Below are positions 31,963 to 40,061 of a DNA stretch of 64,000 nt, piece after piece. How positions within the stretch are numbered: position 1 is the stretch's first letter; each line of letters begins with the position of its first letter. This stretch comes from Trichomonas vaginalis G3 (taxonomy: Eukaryota > Parabasalia > Trichomonadida > Trichomonadidae): contig NC_067208.1 of assembly GCF_026262505.1 (NCBI RefSeq), positions 16,563,962 through 16,627,961 of the forward strand, written 5' to 3'. A program made the translations under genes and the position numbers. Below the pieces are notes generated by a model. The model was not told the DNA's origin, searched no databases, and saw nothing but the letters and a program-made list of their open reading frames with translations.

Positions 31963-34251
31963 ATGCTTACACTATTCATAGGTTTTACATCAAGTTCCAT
32001 TAACCAGATTGAATCTGACTATCATCCAAGCTTTGAGCTTGATATACAATCTAAAAACAAAAAATTGTTATCAAGAGGAACTTATTGGGCTAGAACTGGT
32101 TACAATTCAGTGTATTTAAGAAATTATGATGCAACAACAATTATATTTGATAGCTCATATCGATATGACGTATTTGTCATCTTCCATTCAGTAAAATTTA
32201 TCAATGAATCTTCTAAAAAAAGCATTTCAAACTGTGCAATGAATCCGAAACAATTATCAGTTTTATCTAACAAATATAATCTAGAATTCTCGGTTTTCTT
32301 ACTCGAAAAAAATTGCATAATTAAATACGATTTCAATTATTTCAATAATTTCTATTTAATGAATACCGATACACAAGAAAACAGTACTTACTGCATTATT
32401 CATTCAGGTAATAATGCTATATCAATGACATTATTCAAAGATCCTAAAACTTCTCCGTTAAATACTTTCTCGTATTATAATTCATTTTCAATGGAAGGAA
32501 AACCAATCGAAATCAAAGATGAAACTACTACAATTACAGATAAAAAATTTATAATTATTAAATACACTATTGGGTTAGGAAATCCTTATGGATTTGTTGG
32601 TATCTCTCGCACAACACCTAAATATATGTCTGGTAGATTCTTCTATTCAGATATAGTTAATAGACCTATCACTTTTGAAAATGAAACAAAAATAGATTCT
32701 AAAATTGATGAAAAAATTGTTCATGAAACAATAATTAATGCAAAATTTGGAAGAAACAGTGTTCAAATATCAAAAGATACAGAAACAACAGTGGTCACTC
32801 CAAATATTCCTGGTAAAAACACTTTTGTTGCTTTCTTAAACTACAATCATTTCAAATTTTCTGACATTAATAAACCAAATGAAGTACTTAGATCTACTGA
32901 ATCTTTCAAAGTTATTGCAAAAGATGAGGATAGAAATCTTGATTTCGTTTTTTTTGCGCTTGATACAAAAGATTCTTCATTAGATTTTATCATCAATCAG
33001 AACAGGAAACAATATTTGATTGATACAGGAATCAAATATTTGCCTGAATCTCATTTAATTGTTTTCATTGGATCAGAAGATTATAATGTTACAACATATA
33101 TTTCCAAAAAGATAGCTAACAATAAAAATTATAAGATTCAAATTCATTCATCATATACAATGAATGATGAACCAGAAACAATCATGAATTCAAAAGCATT
33201 ATATGATGTTAATTTTGTCATATTTAGAGTTATTGTACAAGAAGTTTGTGAAAATTCATTTATTGGAATAGCACTAATTGCCAAGCAAATTGATAGAATT
33301 AGGCCGGTTGTTAGTGGAAATTTCTTTGTTCCTTCAATACTTCACATATTTACAAAAGAAACTTCATATTATGATAAAGTTGTTCTTAGACCTGAAAATT
33401 ACCATTCAAAAGTACCAATATTGGATGAAATTAATCCTATTAAAGTAGGTCCAAATTCTTTGATAACATTCGAAACTGCTTTAGTTGAGGATTATTTCAT
33501 TATTGCAGAAGCAGATGGCATAAAAATTAATGTTACTGATCTAAAAATGCAAGCATTAATCACAAAGAAAGAAACAGAACTCAGTCTAAATGTCACAAAC
33601 AAACAATCAATCATTAAAGTACCAATAAATATCTTCAAACTTGATTATCTAAAAGGAAAATGTAATGAAATGATTGTGTCTGGAGGATCTCAAGATATTT
33701 CAATCTGTAATAATTATTCTACTTCAGATAGAAAATGCACTCATATCATTACAAAAGAAAATAAAACATGTATATTCAAGCCATTCAACTCTAAATATAC
33801 AAGTTCAGATATCATAGTATCAAATATTAGCGATGTTGAAATTTTCACACCTGATGGAATTCCTATTAAGAGTTCACTGGAAGATACAATTCTTTCAATA
33901 AGTTCTTCTTTTGTTTTTGTTATAAATCCTCCAGAAGACATTGATGAAAGAGAATTCTACTTTTCAGCAACAATGAAGAATGGAAACTCCGAAATAGAAT
34001 CTCCTTATTTGTTAGGAAACGATGAAATATATCAATTTGAAGCAAAAACTAAATCAGGTGCAATTGCTGGATGGACAATCTTTTCATTAATTGTTATATC
34101 CTGCATTGTGGCCGGTCTAGTTTTACTATATAAGAAATATTATGACCCTAGAGTCAGAAGTGATTCTGAAAGTGAAAGTTCAAGTCGATCACCAAATCCT
34201 CTTAATAATGGAAATAATGTTAGCGAGTCAAGTGATTCATGGAAATATTAA
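31963..34251 (+). CDS. type I membrane protein, unknown family (762 aa)
   Basis: The N-terminus MLTLFIGFTSSS can act as a short signal peptide. A long, beta-rich, asparagine/isoleucine-rich ectodomain with many N-x-S/T sites follows, with hints of three similar 220-residue modules (segments with G-x-N-S-V/L-I at about 47, 265 and 504). One transmembrane segment is clear at about 704-725 (FSLIVISCIVAGLVLLY). The short cytoplasmic tail is serine/acid-rich (SESESSSRSPNPLNNGNN). The stop codon is TAA within TAAATAAA, so TAAA overlaps the stop, as trichomonad poly(A) signals do. I do not recognise the family; trichomonads have many such surface proteins. Strongly AT-biased codons compared with the Vps11 gene. 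Single open frame. Confidence 0.7.
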   Translation: MLTLFIGFTSSSINQIESDYHPSFELDIQSKNKKLLSRGTYWARTGYNSVYLRNYDATTIIFDSSYRYDVFVIFHSVKFINESSKKSISNCAMNPKQLSVLSNKYNLEFSVFLLEKNCIIKYDFNYFNNFYLMNTDTQENSTYCIIHSGNNAISMTLFKDPKTSPLNTFSYYNSFSMEGKPIEIKDETTTITDKKFIIIKYTIGLGNPYGFVGISRTTPKYMSGRFFYSDIVNRPITFENETKIDSKIDEKIVHETIINAKFGRNSVQISKDTETTVVTPNIPGKNTFVAFLNYNHFKFSDINKPNEVLRSTESFKVIAKDEDRNLDFVFFALDTKDSSLDFIINQNRKQYLIDTGIKYLPESHLIVFIGSEDYNVTTYISKKIANNKNYKIQIHSSYTMNDEPETIMNSKALYDVNFVIFRVIVQEVCENSFIGIALIAKQIDRIRPVVSGNFFVPSILHIFTKETSYYDKVVLRPENYHSKVPILDEINPIKVGPNSLITFETALVEDYFIIAEADGIKINVTDLKMQALITKKETELSLNVTNKQSIIKVPINIFKLDYLKGKCNEMIVSGGSQDISICNNYSTSDRKCTHIITKENKTCIFKPFNSKYTSSDIIVSNISDVEIFTPDGIPIKSSLEDTILSISSSFVFVINPPEDIDEREFYFSATMKNGNSEIESPYLLGNDEIYQFEAKTKSGAIAGWTIFSLIVISCIVAGLVLLYKKYYDPRVRSDSESESSSRSPNPLNNGNNVSESSDSWKY

Positions 34252-34393
34252 ATAAAAATATTCTGTTTGAAGCTTCTTTTTCTTTATTTTTTTTAGAATA
34301 CCTTGAGATAGAAACTTACTTAAAGTTTTCTAAACGAACATTTGTTTTCTATAAAACATTAGAAAATAATATATTTATCAATGAAAAATATTA
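34252..34393. other. host flank between membrane-protein gene and element B
   Basis: AT-rich 3' flank of the membrane-protein gene, no gene seen. Element B inserted about 145 bp after that gene's stop codon. Confidence 0.5.
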
Positions 34394-34398
34394 GTTTA
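34394..34398. repeat. target-site duplication of element B, left copy (GTTTA)
   Basis: GTTTA directly precedes the left terminal repeat and is repeated directly after the right one (59,928-59,932). Five- to six-base duplications are the rule for Polinton-type integrases. Confidence 0.8.
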
Positions 34399-34444
34399 AG
34401 GTTAGGTAAGTGGGGCTTCCAGGCGCGTTGCGCCCTCTAGCCCC
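34399..34444. repeat. left terminal inverted repeat of element B, with hairpin
   Basis: 46 bp, matching 59,882-59,927 in inverse orientation except for one base. Positions 34,412-34,444 are themselves a hairpin: GGGGCT pairs with AGCCCC, inner stem GGCGC with GCGCC around GTT. The tip begins with AG, as in other Polintons. Confidence 0.9.
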
Positions 34445-34540
34445 TAAGAAATTTTGCCCAAGACCCAAGAGGAGGACCGAACCCCAGCCGACCAGCCGGT
34501 GACAAAACCAAAACCGTTGTTATTTACATCATATTAATGA

Positions 34541-34632
34541 TGTCACTTTTTAATATGTCACTTTTTGTTTCACTTTTCACAAATTATATATGTTTTCATG
34601 CTTTGTCACTTTTCTGTCACTTTTCGGGTAAA
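34541..34632. repeat. subterminal TGTCACTTTT repeats
   Basis: GTCACTTTT occurs at about 34,541, 34,558, 34,605 and 34,616, with a related TTTCACTTTTCAC at 34,569. Between them is a 27-bp segment shared, inverted, with the right end of element A (28,129-28,155). Such repeats near the ends could be sites for replication or integrase proteins; this is inference. Confidence 0.6.
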
Positions 34633-34655
34633 AACATTTTTATTATTATATATAA

Positions 34656-35474
34656 ATGAATTTTACAAAACCACCGTTACCGTTCTTTGGAAATAAGAGT
34701 AGATGTAAAGATATTATATTGAGAGAACTTAAGAAACTACCGAATGGTCTAACATTTGTAGATTTGTTCGGTGGAAGTTTCTATATATCCCATTTATGTC
34801 ATACAATATTCCCAGACTCAAAGATTATATGCAATGACTTCGACAACTATATGGACCGTCTCAAACATATTCCAGACACAAACAATATATTGAAAGCGTT
34901 AAAAGAAAAGATACCTATAGGTAAGATGGAACGTATACCATTAGATAAGAAAAATATTGTGAGAGAGGTTTTGAAAAAAGCAGAATATATAGACTGGGAT
35001 AGTATATCTGCTAGACTATTATATAGTGGTGCTATAAGAGTTCATGACATTGAAACACTTATGTCAAAAGTTTTATATCTTAACTATACAAATGTTTTCA
35101 AAGAGGACATAGAAAAATATATTGAGGGTATAGAGTTTGTGAGATGTCGTTGGACAGAGTTGTATGAAAAATATAAAGACAAGGAAAATGTTTTCTTTAT
35201 AGTGGACCCGCCGTTCTATAACACATGGGATTTTCAATACCAAGTAGACTGGACTTTGAGAGACTCTTTAGAAACTTTAGACGTTATACATAACCATCCA
35301 TGCTTTTACTTTACATCCGATAAAAGTGGTTTGGAAACCGTTATGAGATGGTTAGAGGACATACATGACTATGAGTTTATATATGACAAGATAGAATATG
35401 AGAGAGGTCCTATAAACTGGAGAAAGTGTCACAATAAAGAAATTTTATTAGTAAGTAAATGTGGTTTGAAATAG
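34656..35474 (+). CDS. Dam-like (D12 class) DNA adenine-N6 methyltransferase
   Basis: Transfers a methyl group from S-adenosylmethionine to N6 of adenine in DNA. Family marks in D12 order: N-terminal PLPFFGNKSRCKDII (about 7-21), the AdoMet motif FVDLFGGSFY (34-43), and the catalytic DPPFY (184-188), followed by FTSDKSG. 272 residues, the family's usual length. It is the first gene inside the left end and has the start motif ATTTTTATTATTATATATAA-ATG. I recognise no paired restriction gene. Adenine methylation by element-encoded or element-derived enzymes is known in trichomonads, so the enzyme could mark the element's own DNA or influence expression. The 3' end overlaps the next small gene by 16 bp. 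Looks whole. Confidence 0.88.
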   Translation: MNFTKPPLPFFGNKSRCKDIILRELKKLPNGLTFVDLFGGSFYISHLCHTIFPDSKIICNDFDNYMDRLKHIPDTNNILKALKEKIPIGKMERIPLDKKNIVREVLKKAEYIDWDSISARLLYSGAIRVHDIETLMSKVLYLNYTNVFKEDIEKYIEGIEFVRCRWTELYEKYKDKENVFFIVDPPFYNTWDFQYQVDWTLRDSLETLDVIHNHPCFYFTSDKSGLETVMRWLEDIHDYEFIYDKIEYERGPINWRKCHNKEILLVSKCGLK

Positions 35475-35590
35475 GACTACTTGTTTTAGGTTTTTTCCAT
35501 TGTGTCATTTATTTATTTGACGTGGCAGAAAAGTACAGAGAATATGAAGATGAACCAATGCCTGCAAATGTTCAGTATATGTACTCGTAA
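35459..35590 (+). CDS. 43-aa single-span membrane microprotein
   Basis: Starts in the last codons of the methyltransferase gene (overlap 16 bp, other frame). The product begins MWFEIGLLVLGFFHCVIYLF, a clear membrane segment, followed by an acidic tail (KYREYEDEPMPANV). Small membrane proteins are common in virophages and related elements, but I recognise no homologue. Supported by the sharp hydrophobic/acidic division and the tight packing between two genes; otherwise it could be chance. Confidence 0.45.
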   Translation: MWFEIGLLVLGFFHCVIYLFDVAEKYREYEDEPMPANVQYMYS

Positions 35591-35613
35591 GAGATATTTT
35601 TATCTAATATTAA

Positions 35614-35976
35614 ATGGACGCACAGAACTTAGCGAATGCACAGCAACCTGGACAACCAAACCCAGAGAATATTCCAAATGAAGTTAGAATACAAACTGCA
35701 ATGGCAAACTATGGTCAAGTGCCAACAGATGTACAAATGCAAACTGCCATGTCAAATGACGCTGCGTTAGGTTTGCCACCATGGTATGCAAATATGAGAT
35801 GGAAAGAGTTTTATACAAACCCTGAAGTGGGATATAAACAACTTTATGCAGATGACGCGAACACAGGAGTTGACCCAGAATATGTTTTCTACCAGAGGAG
35901 AAACAGAATGTATGAGCTCCAGTTAAAGAATGCTATGGAACTCAACAGGAAACGTAAGAGACTAGGCGGACATTAG
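35614..35976 (+). CDS. 120-aa protein with QTAM repeats, unknown
   Basis: Start MDAQNLANAQQPGQPNPENI with the leader TTTTTATCTAATATTAA directly at the ATG. Two copies of V-(R/Q)-(I/M)-QTAM-(A/S)-N lie at about residues 24 and 41. A tryptophan-containing segment (GLPPWYANMRWKEFYTNP) and a basic tail (ELNRKRKRLGGH) follow. No family recognised. Sits in a forward group of short genes (microprotein, this gene, amphipathic protein) that look like late virion genes. Confidence 0.55.
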   Translation: MDAQNLANAQQPGQPNPENIPNEVRIQTAMANYGQVPTDVQMQTAMSNDAALGLPPWYANMRWKEFYTNPEVGYKQLYADDANTGVDPEYVFYQRRNRMYELQLKNAMELNRKRKRLGGH

Positions 35977-35994
35977 ATTTTTACATATAGTAAA

Positions 35995-36237
35995 ATGGGT
36001 TTCTTCAGTAAGATAGGAAACTTCTTTCGAAATGTTGGAAGAGGTATATGGAATGGAATAAAATCTGTCGGAAGAGGAGTATGGAACGGTGTCAAAAATA
36101 TTGGTAAAAGAGTAGGTCAGTTTGTTGGTATTATACCTAAAGACCCTGAACCAGAAGAACAAGCTCCTGTTATACAACAGCCTGAACCTGCACCACAGTC
36201 TAGTTGGCAACCAAATCCAACACCTCAACCGTATTAA
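35995..36237 (+). CDS. 80-aa amphipathic protein, possible membrane-active virion peptide
   Basis: Starts MGFFSKIGNFFRNVGRGIWN, followed by GIKSVGRGVWNGVKNIGK: a repeated hydrophobic/basic amphipathic pattern with G-W-N-G. The rest is a proline/glutamine tail (PEPAPQSSWQPNPTPQPY). Glycine after Met is compatible with myristoylation. The plan is that of adenovirus protein VI-like lytic peptides; this comparison is inference from composition only. Leader TTTTTACATATAGTAAA at the ATG. A similar design is found at 39,469. Confidence 0.55.
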   Translation: MGFFSKIGNFFRNVGRGIWNGIKSVGRGVWNGVKNIGKRVGQFVGIIPKDPEPEEQAPVIQQPEPAPQSSWQPNPTPQPY

Positions 36238-36241
36238 AAAA

Positions 36242-37090
36242 TTATATTTTTATCGTTCGATAGTAGTTGTATATGAAACTAAGTTCTAAGTAAAACGCAT
36301 GGTATAATGGAATTATTCTTTTTCTTCCATCTGTAGTAAACCATACTTGAAAGTCTGAAATACTTCCACTTGGTGGTTCGTATAACTTTGTAGGTTTTTC
36401 GTAAAAGTCATTTGCCAAGCATAAGAAAGAGTTTTGGGCGCCAGAAAATGAAGCATGAACAATAATAGCATCTTGGTCGAAAACATTTTCATATGTTCCA
36501 TTAGGTTTTTCGACTTCATAATAGTCCGGGTGTACTGGATATGCTGCAGGCTGATTTAACATCCTCATAAATCTATACCATGCCAAGTTGTTATATTTTG
36601 TAGAAATATAAACGTTTTCTCCAAGGTCTTCTATTTTATTGATTTTAACAGTTGCATTTTTCCTGTCATAAATAATATCGAGATGGTATTCTCCTTCGTC
36701 AATGTTATACTGGTTTGCATATTCGATATAGATATCGTTTATTTTTTCTTGAAAAGCTTGAAGAGTTGTTTCTAAATTTATAAGCAAACTAACTTGTAAA
36801 AGTTTTCCCTGTTCAAATTTCTCATACATACGTTTTTCTTTGTTATAGTATCGAACTTCAAAACCGACTGTAAATGGGAAACCATGTATGGCTTCTGAAA
36901 TGAACTTCATTCTACGAAAGCCAATAGCTTTTGTGACAGATGGGTCTCTTAGCCATCTTAATGGGTAGTCAAAACGATAGCCTTCATGCTTTACGGTATC
37001 TGTCTCAAACTTTTGACCGACATTAGTAAAAAGTTCATCTAATGGTTTAGTTGTAGCAACTCTAGAATTTTCTTTTTCTATTGGAAGCAT
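36242..37090 (-). CDS. structural paralog 1, unknown family (282 aa)
   Basis: Shares its whole plan with 43,488-44,348: (T/D)-KPLD-x-(L/I)-FTN-x-G at about residue 15, YRFDYP(L/I)RWL at about 42, AIGFRR, and a C-terminal HASFS...NSFLC...YEPPS-x-S-x-SDFQVWFTT...IIPLY...ELSFIYNY. Beta-rich. About half of the positions agree between the two. A remote relative is at 1,705-2,460 in element A. The family is not known to me; duplication within one element and the late-type start motif suggest a virion surface or vertex protein. Convergent with the preceding forward group (4 bp gap). Looks whole. Confidence 0.6.
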   Translation of the reverse strand: MLPIEKENSRVATTKPLDELFTNVGQKFETDTVKHEGYRFDYPLRWLRDPSVTKAIGFRRMKFISEAIHGFPFTVGFEVRYYNKEKRMYEKFEQGKLLQVSLLINLETTLQAFQEKINDIYIEYANQYNIDEGEYHLDIIYDRKNATVKINKIEDLGENVYISTKYNNLAWYRFMRMLNQPAAYPVHPDYYEVEKPNGTYENVFDQDAIIVHASFSGAQNSFLCLANDFYEKPTKLYEPPSGSISDFQVWFTTDGRKRIIPLYHAFYLELSFIYNYYRTIKI

Positions 37091-37108
37091 ATTTTATCTA
37101 TAATAAAA

Positions 37109-38497
37109 ATGTCAAATGAAACAGCGTCTATGAGAGAAATACAACACAACCGACAACTCATTATGCAAGCTCTAAATAAGAACACAACAAACTTTTCAAA
37201 CTATTCTAAGATATCTGAGTCATTGAAAGAAGGAAACTTAAAACTGACATTAAACCCAATGACAGATGAGTTTCTGTTTCAAGACAATAAGAACCATACT
37301 GTCTGTATAAATCCAACAAAAGGAACTTTAAACGAGAAACCTATAAATGAACTTCTTTTGAAAGCAGATGTTGACAACAAAGCTGACAAAGAATATGTAG
37401 ACGATGCAATAGCAAAAGAAGAAGAAAGAGCTAACAATGCTTATGCAACAAAAGAACATACTCATCCTGAACTAGCAGACAAAACATATGTTGACAATAA
37501 AATGTCAAGTGAAGTGACAAGAGCTGAAAACGAATATTCTAAAAAGACTCATACACATACCATTGCAAATATTACAAACTTACAAGAAACCTTAAACAGG
37601 AAAAGTGCCGTTGGACATACACATTCCATATCTGAAATAACAGACTTAAACGTTAGCCTTGAAAAGAAAGCGGATAAGGAATATGTGGCTAGTAAGTTAG
37701 AGAAGAAAGCGGATAAGGAATATGTGGATGAAAAAGATAATGAAATTAAAGAAAGGGTTGAATGGTATCATGAATGGACATCAAAGATTTTAAAAACTAA
37801 AGCTGATACAGGATGGGTTTCAGGATGTTTAGACCTTAAAGCAGATAAAACTTATGTTAACGATGAGTTAGAGAAGAAAGCAGATAAGACTCATACACAT
37901 ACAAGTTTTACAACTTTTACAGCAGATGATATTACACTAAACACAACCTTGCCAAATAAAGGTCCAACAATACCACCGGCAACAAGTCTTGTAGATACTT
38001 TGATATCTAATGACAATAGTATTATGCATCTAAGACAGGAACTCAATGTGCTTAAACAAATTTTGCCGAATCTTATTTACCCGGTTGGCTCATTATATGT
38101 TTCAATGAACTCTACCAGACCAGAAGTAGTACTTGGTTTTGGAACTTGGACTCAAATAGTCGACAGGTTTTTGTATTGTGCAAACTCTTCAAAGGAAACA
38201 GGTGGAAGTAAAACGATTACAGGTGAAAATTTACCTGCACACAGTCACTACATAGATTTAAGTACATCTCAAGCAGGTTGGCATAAGCATAGATATTGGG
38301 ATTGGTCAGCAATGACAAAAGGTAAAGGATATGATGTTAAAGACAACGTTAAGTTTGCTATAAATTGTTACTGGAGTAACACTGAGGGAGGAGGAAACCA
38401 TACACATCACGTTTCAGGATATACGCAAACAACGGGACAAAGTAAAGAATATATGCCACCTTACATGACAGTTTACGCATGGTATAGAATTGCTTAG
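37109..38497 (+). CDS. phage-like tail fibre/collar protein (462 aa)
   Basis: N-terminal helix (1-60), a shaft with repeated KADKEYVD and HTHTIANITNLQETL / HTHSISEITDLN units (about 90-275), then a collar domain (about 320-462): LIYPVGSLYVSMNSTRPEVV, GTWTQIVDRFLY, ENLPAHSHYID, GGGNHTHHVSGYT and YMPPYMTVYAWYRIA. The collar matches 11,621-12,289 in element A; the shaft repeats match 12,316-13,518. In phages these domains bind the cell surface, with the histidines holding metal ions. I infer attachment by a particle. Its stop codon overlaps the end of the convergent integrase locus by 4 bp. Start MSNETASMREIQHN follows TTTTATCTATAATAAAA. Looks whole. Confidence 0.8.
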   Translation: MSNETASMREIQHNRQLIMQALNKNTTNFSNYSKISESLKEGNLKLTLNPMTDEFLFQDNKNHTVCINPTKGTLNEKPINELLLKADVDNKADKEYVDDAIAKEEERANNAYATKEHTHPELADKTYVDNKMSSEVTRAENEYSKKTHTHTIANITNLQETLNRKSAVGHTHSISEITDLNVSLEKKADKEYVASKLEKKADKEYVDEKDNEIKERVEWYHEWTSKILKTKADTGWVSGCLDLKADKTYVNDELEKKADKTHTHTSFTTFTADDITLNTTLPNKGPTIPPATSLVDTLISNDNSIMHLRQELNVLKQILPNLIYPVGSLYVSMNSTRPEVVLGFGTWTQIVDRFLYCANSSKETGGSKTITGENLPAHSHYIDLSTSQAGWHKHRYWDWSAMTKGKGYDVKDNVKFAINCYWSNTEGGGNHTHHVSGYTQTTGQSKEYMPPYMTVYAWYRIA

Positions 38498-39452
38498 TCG
38501 TCATTTTCAACTTCTTTAGCATATTCGTCAGGAGTTGTCTTATATTTGTTAGGAACTGTCTTTGAAAGTATACCACCTTGAACTTTGACAAGTTTGAAAC
38601 GAGGTCTGACAATAGTAGTTTTATCTTCTGCTTGCAGTGTGTACATTTTGCCATGTTTGCCTAAAACTTCATAATATTCTCTTGTATACTTTCTTCTATT
38701 TTTACGAACACGAATGTGAGTACCTGTCGGGTTCCCATTGTTGTCATAGTCAATAGTATTTTCATATGGGTCGCGTTTAGGTATTTCTATTTTTACTTTG
38801 TCACCTTTCTGAAGTTTGAAGCCCGGCATTCTTTCTTGTTTGTCTCTTTTGACTAAATTATTAATATATAGTCTTTCTCTAAGTCAGGGTTGTTTTTCAT
38901 TTCTTCGGGGGAGTGGTTTCCCAAACCTTTTTGTTTACGGTTATTGTAAATATTTAAAACTTGTCTCATCTTTGCCATGGAGAAGTGTCTATATTTGTCG
39001 TCATATGACATTTCATTTGCTTCACCACCTTGTGGTTGGTTTAAGTCTCTTAACATTTTTATACAACCGTCAATGACACCAAGAGCAGAATGGTTTTGGT
39101 CGACAATGAAATATTGGTTTACATTTTTTGAACGCAGATAGTTTTTAATATCATCTGATTTGAAAGAACTTTCACAGTCAGATGTTAGTTTTGTTGGATG
39201 GTATTTGTCAACGAATATTGTCAAAGCAGTTTTCACATCTAAAATATTTTTGGACCATAATGGTATGGCTTCACAGTATCTTGTGTTTTGACCAACAAAT
39301 ATTAACCAGTATGGAGGTCCATCTGTTCTAACTCTCGGAATGTTTTCCAAGATATCCATAAACCAAGCATTTGGTGTTGAACTAAAGATTTTTATCATGA
39401 GTGCTTTCTTTGTCGCTTTAGAAACATAGGGGTCCTTGTTTGGATTCGTCAT
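38494..39452 (-). pseudogene. retroviral-type integrase locus of element B
   Basis: Upstream part (MTNPNKDPYVSKATKKALMI near 39,452): rve-type core with GPPYWLIFVGQNTRYCEAIP, PTKLTSDCESSFKSDDIKNY and NHSALGVIDGCIKMLRDLNQ; RDLNQ and its surroundings match the element-A integrase. Downstream part (FKLQKGDKVKIEIPKRD ... KYTREYYEVLGKHGKMYTLQ) is an SH3/chromo-like C-terminal domain. The locus is broken about once. It is convergent with the fibre gene; the fibre-integrase neighbourhood is common to both elements. Start motif TTTCTTATAGGGTAAAAATG is shared back-to-back with the 39,469 gene. Confidence 0.75.
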
Positions 39453-39468
39453 TTTTACCCTATAAGAA

Positions 39469-39870
39469 ATGGGTTTATTTGGCGCATTAGCAGGAGTAGC
39501 ATCTAGATTTTTACCCGCAGTGGGAACAATAGCCAGAGGTGTATTTGGAGTTGGAAGGAAGATTTTGAGTACATTAGGTATACTTAAAGAGAAAGCACAA
39601 CCTATTATACAAACTGTACAGAAAGGTTGGGATGTAGCACGAGATGCAACAAATCTTATTCCAAATCCTGAAACAAGAGGAAAAGTTCAAGGATGGATGG
39701 ACAATGTAGGAAGACAAGCAGGAAACTATTATAACAAAGCAAATGACTACTATAACCAAGCAGGACACTATATGGACCAAGGTGAAAGATTCTTTAACAG
39801 AGGATATAACCATGCACAACAGTGGGTAAACAATAACCAACCTCAACCGCCTCAAACTTGGGGAATGTAA
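39469..39870 (+). CDS. 133-aa amphipathic protein, second membrane-active candidate
   Basis: The N-terminal 40 residues, starting MGLFGALAGVASRFLPAVGT, form a glycine-rich amphipathic/hydrophobic stretch; M-G suggests possible myristoylation. The middle is helical and the C-terminal half is rich in N, Y, Q and G (YYNKANDYYNQAGHYMDQGE), ending QPQPPQTWGM. Same design as 35,995-36,237 (M-G hydrophobic head, Q/P tail). Divergent from the integrase locus, with 16 bp between the two start codons. Confidence 0.55.
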   Translation: MGLFGALAGVASRFLPAVGTIARGVFGVGRKILSTLGILKEKAQPIIQTVQKGWDVARDATNLIPNPETRGKVQGWMDNVGRQAGNYYNKANDYYNQAGHYMDQGERFFNRGYNHAQQWVNNNQPQPPQTWGM

Positions 39871-39889
39871 AATTTTTTACTGAGATGAA

Positions 39890-40042
39890 ATGAACAATGC
39901 AGCATTGAGACAAATGAGTTCAAGATGGATTTGTCGGCTTCCAGCAGTTACACAACGTGTTTGTCAAGTTCTTCCTATACCTCAGGAAGTTTTAGACCGA
40001 CTTAAAAAACCTAAACAACCAGTTGAAAACAAACCAAACTAA
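39890..40042 (+). CDS. 50-aa basic protein, unknown
   Basis: Product begins MNNAALRQMSSRWICRLPAV and ends in a lysine/proline-rich tail. It is preceded by AATTTTTTACTGAGATGAA, and the same 19 bases recur just before the next locus (40,062), so both start at a duplicated leader. No family recognised. Supported mainly by the shared leader and tight packing. Confidence 0.45.
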   Translation: MNNAALRQMSSRWICRLPAVTQRVCQVLPIPQEVLDRLKKPKQPVENKPN

Positions 40043-40061
40043 ATTTTTTTACTGAGATGAA

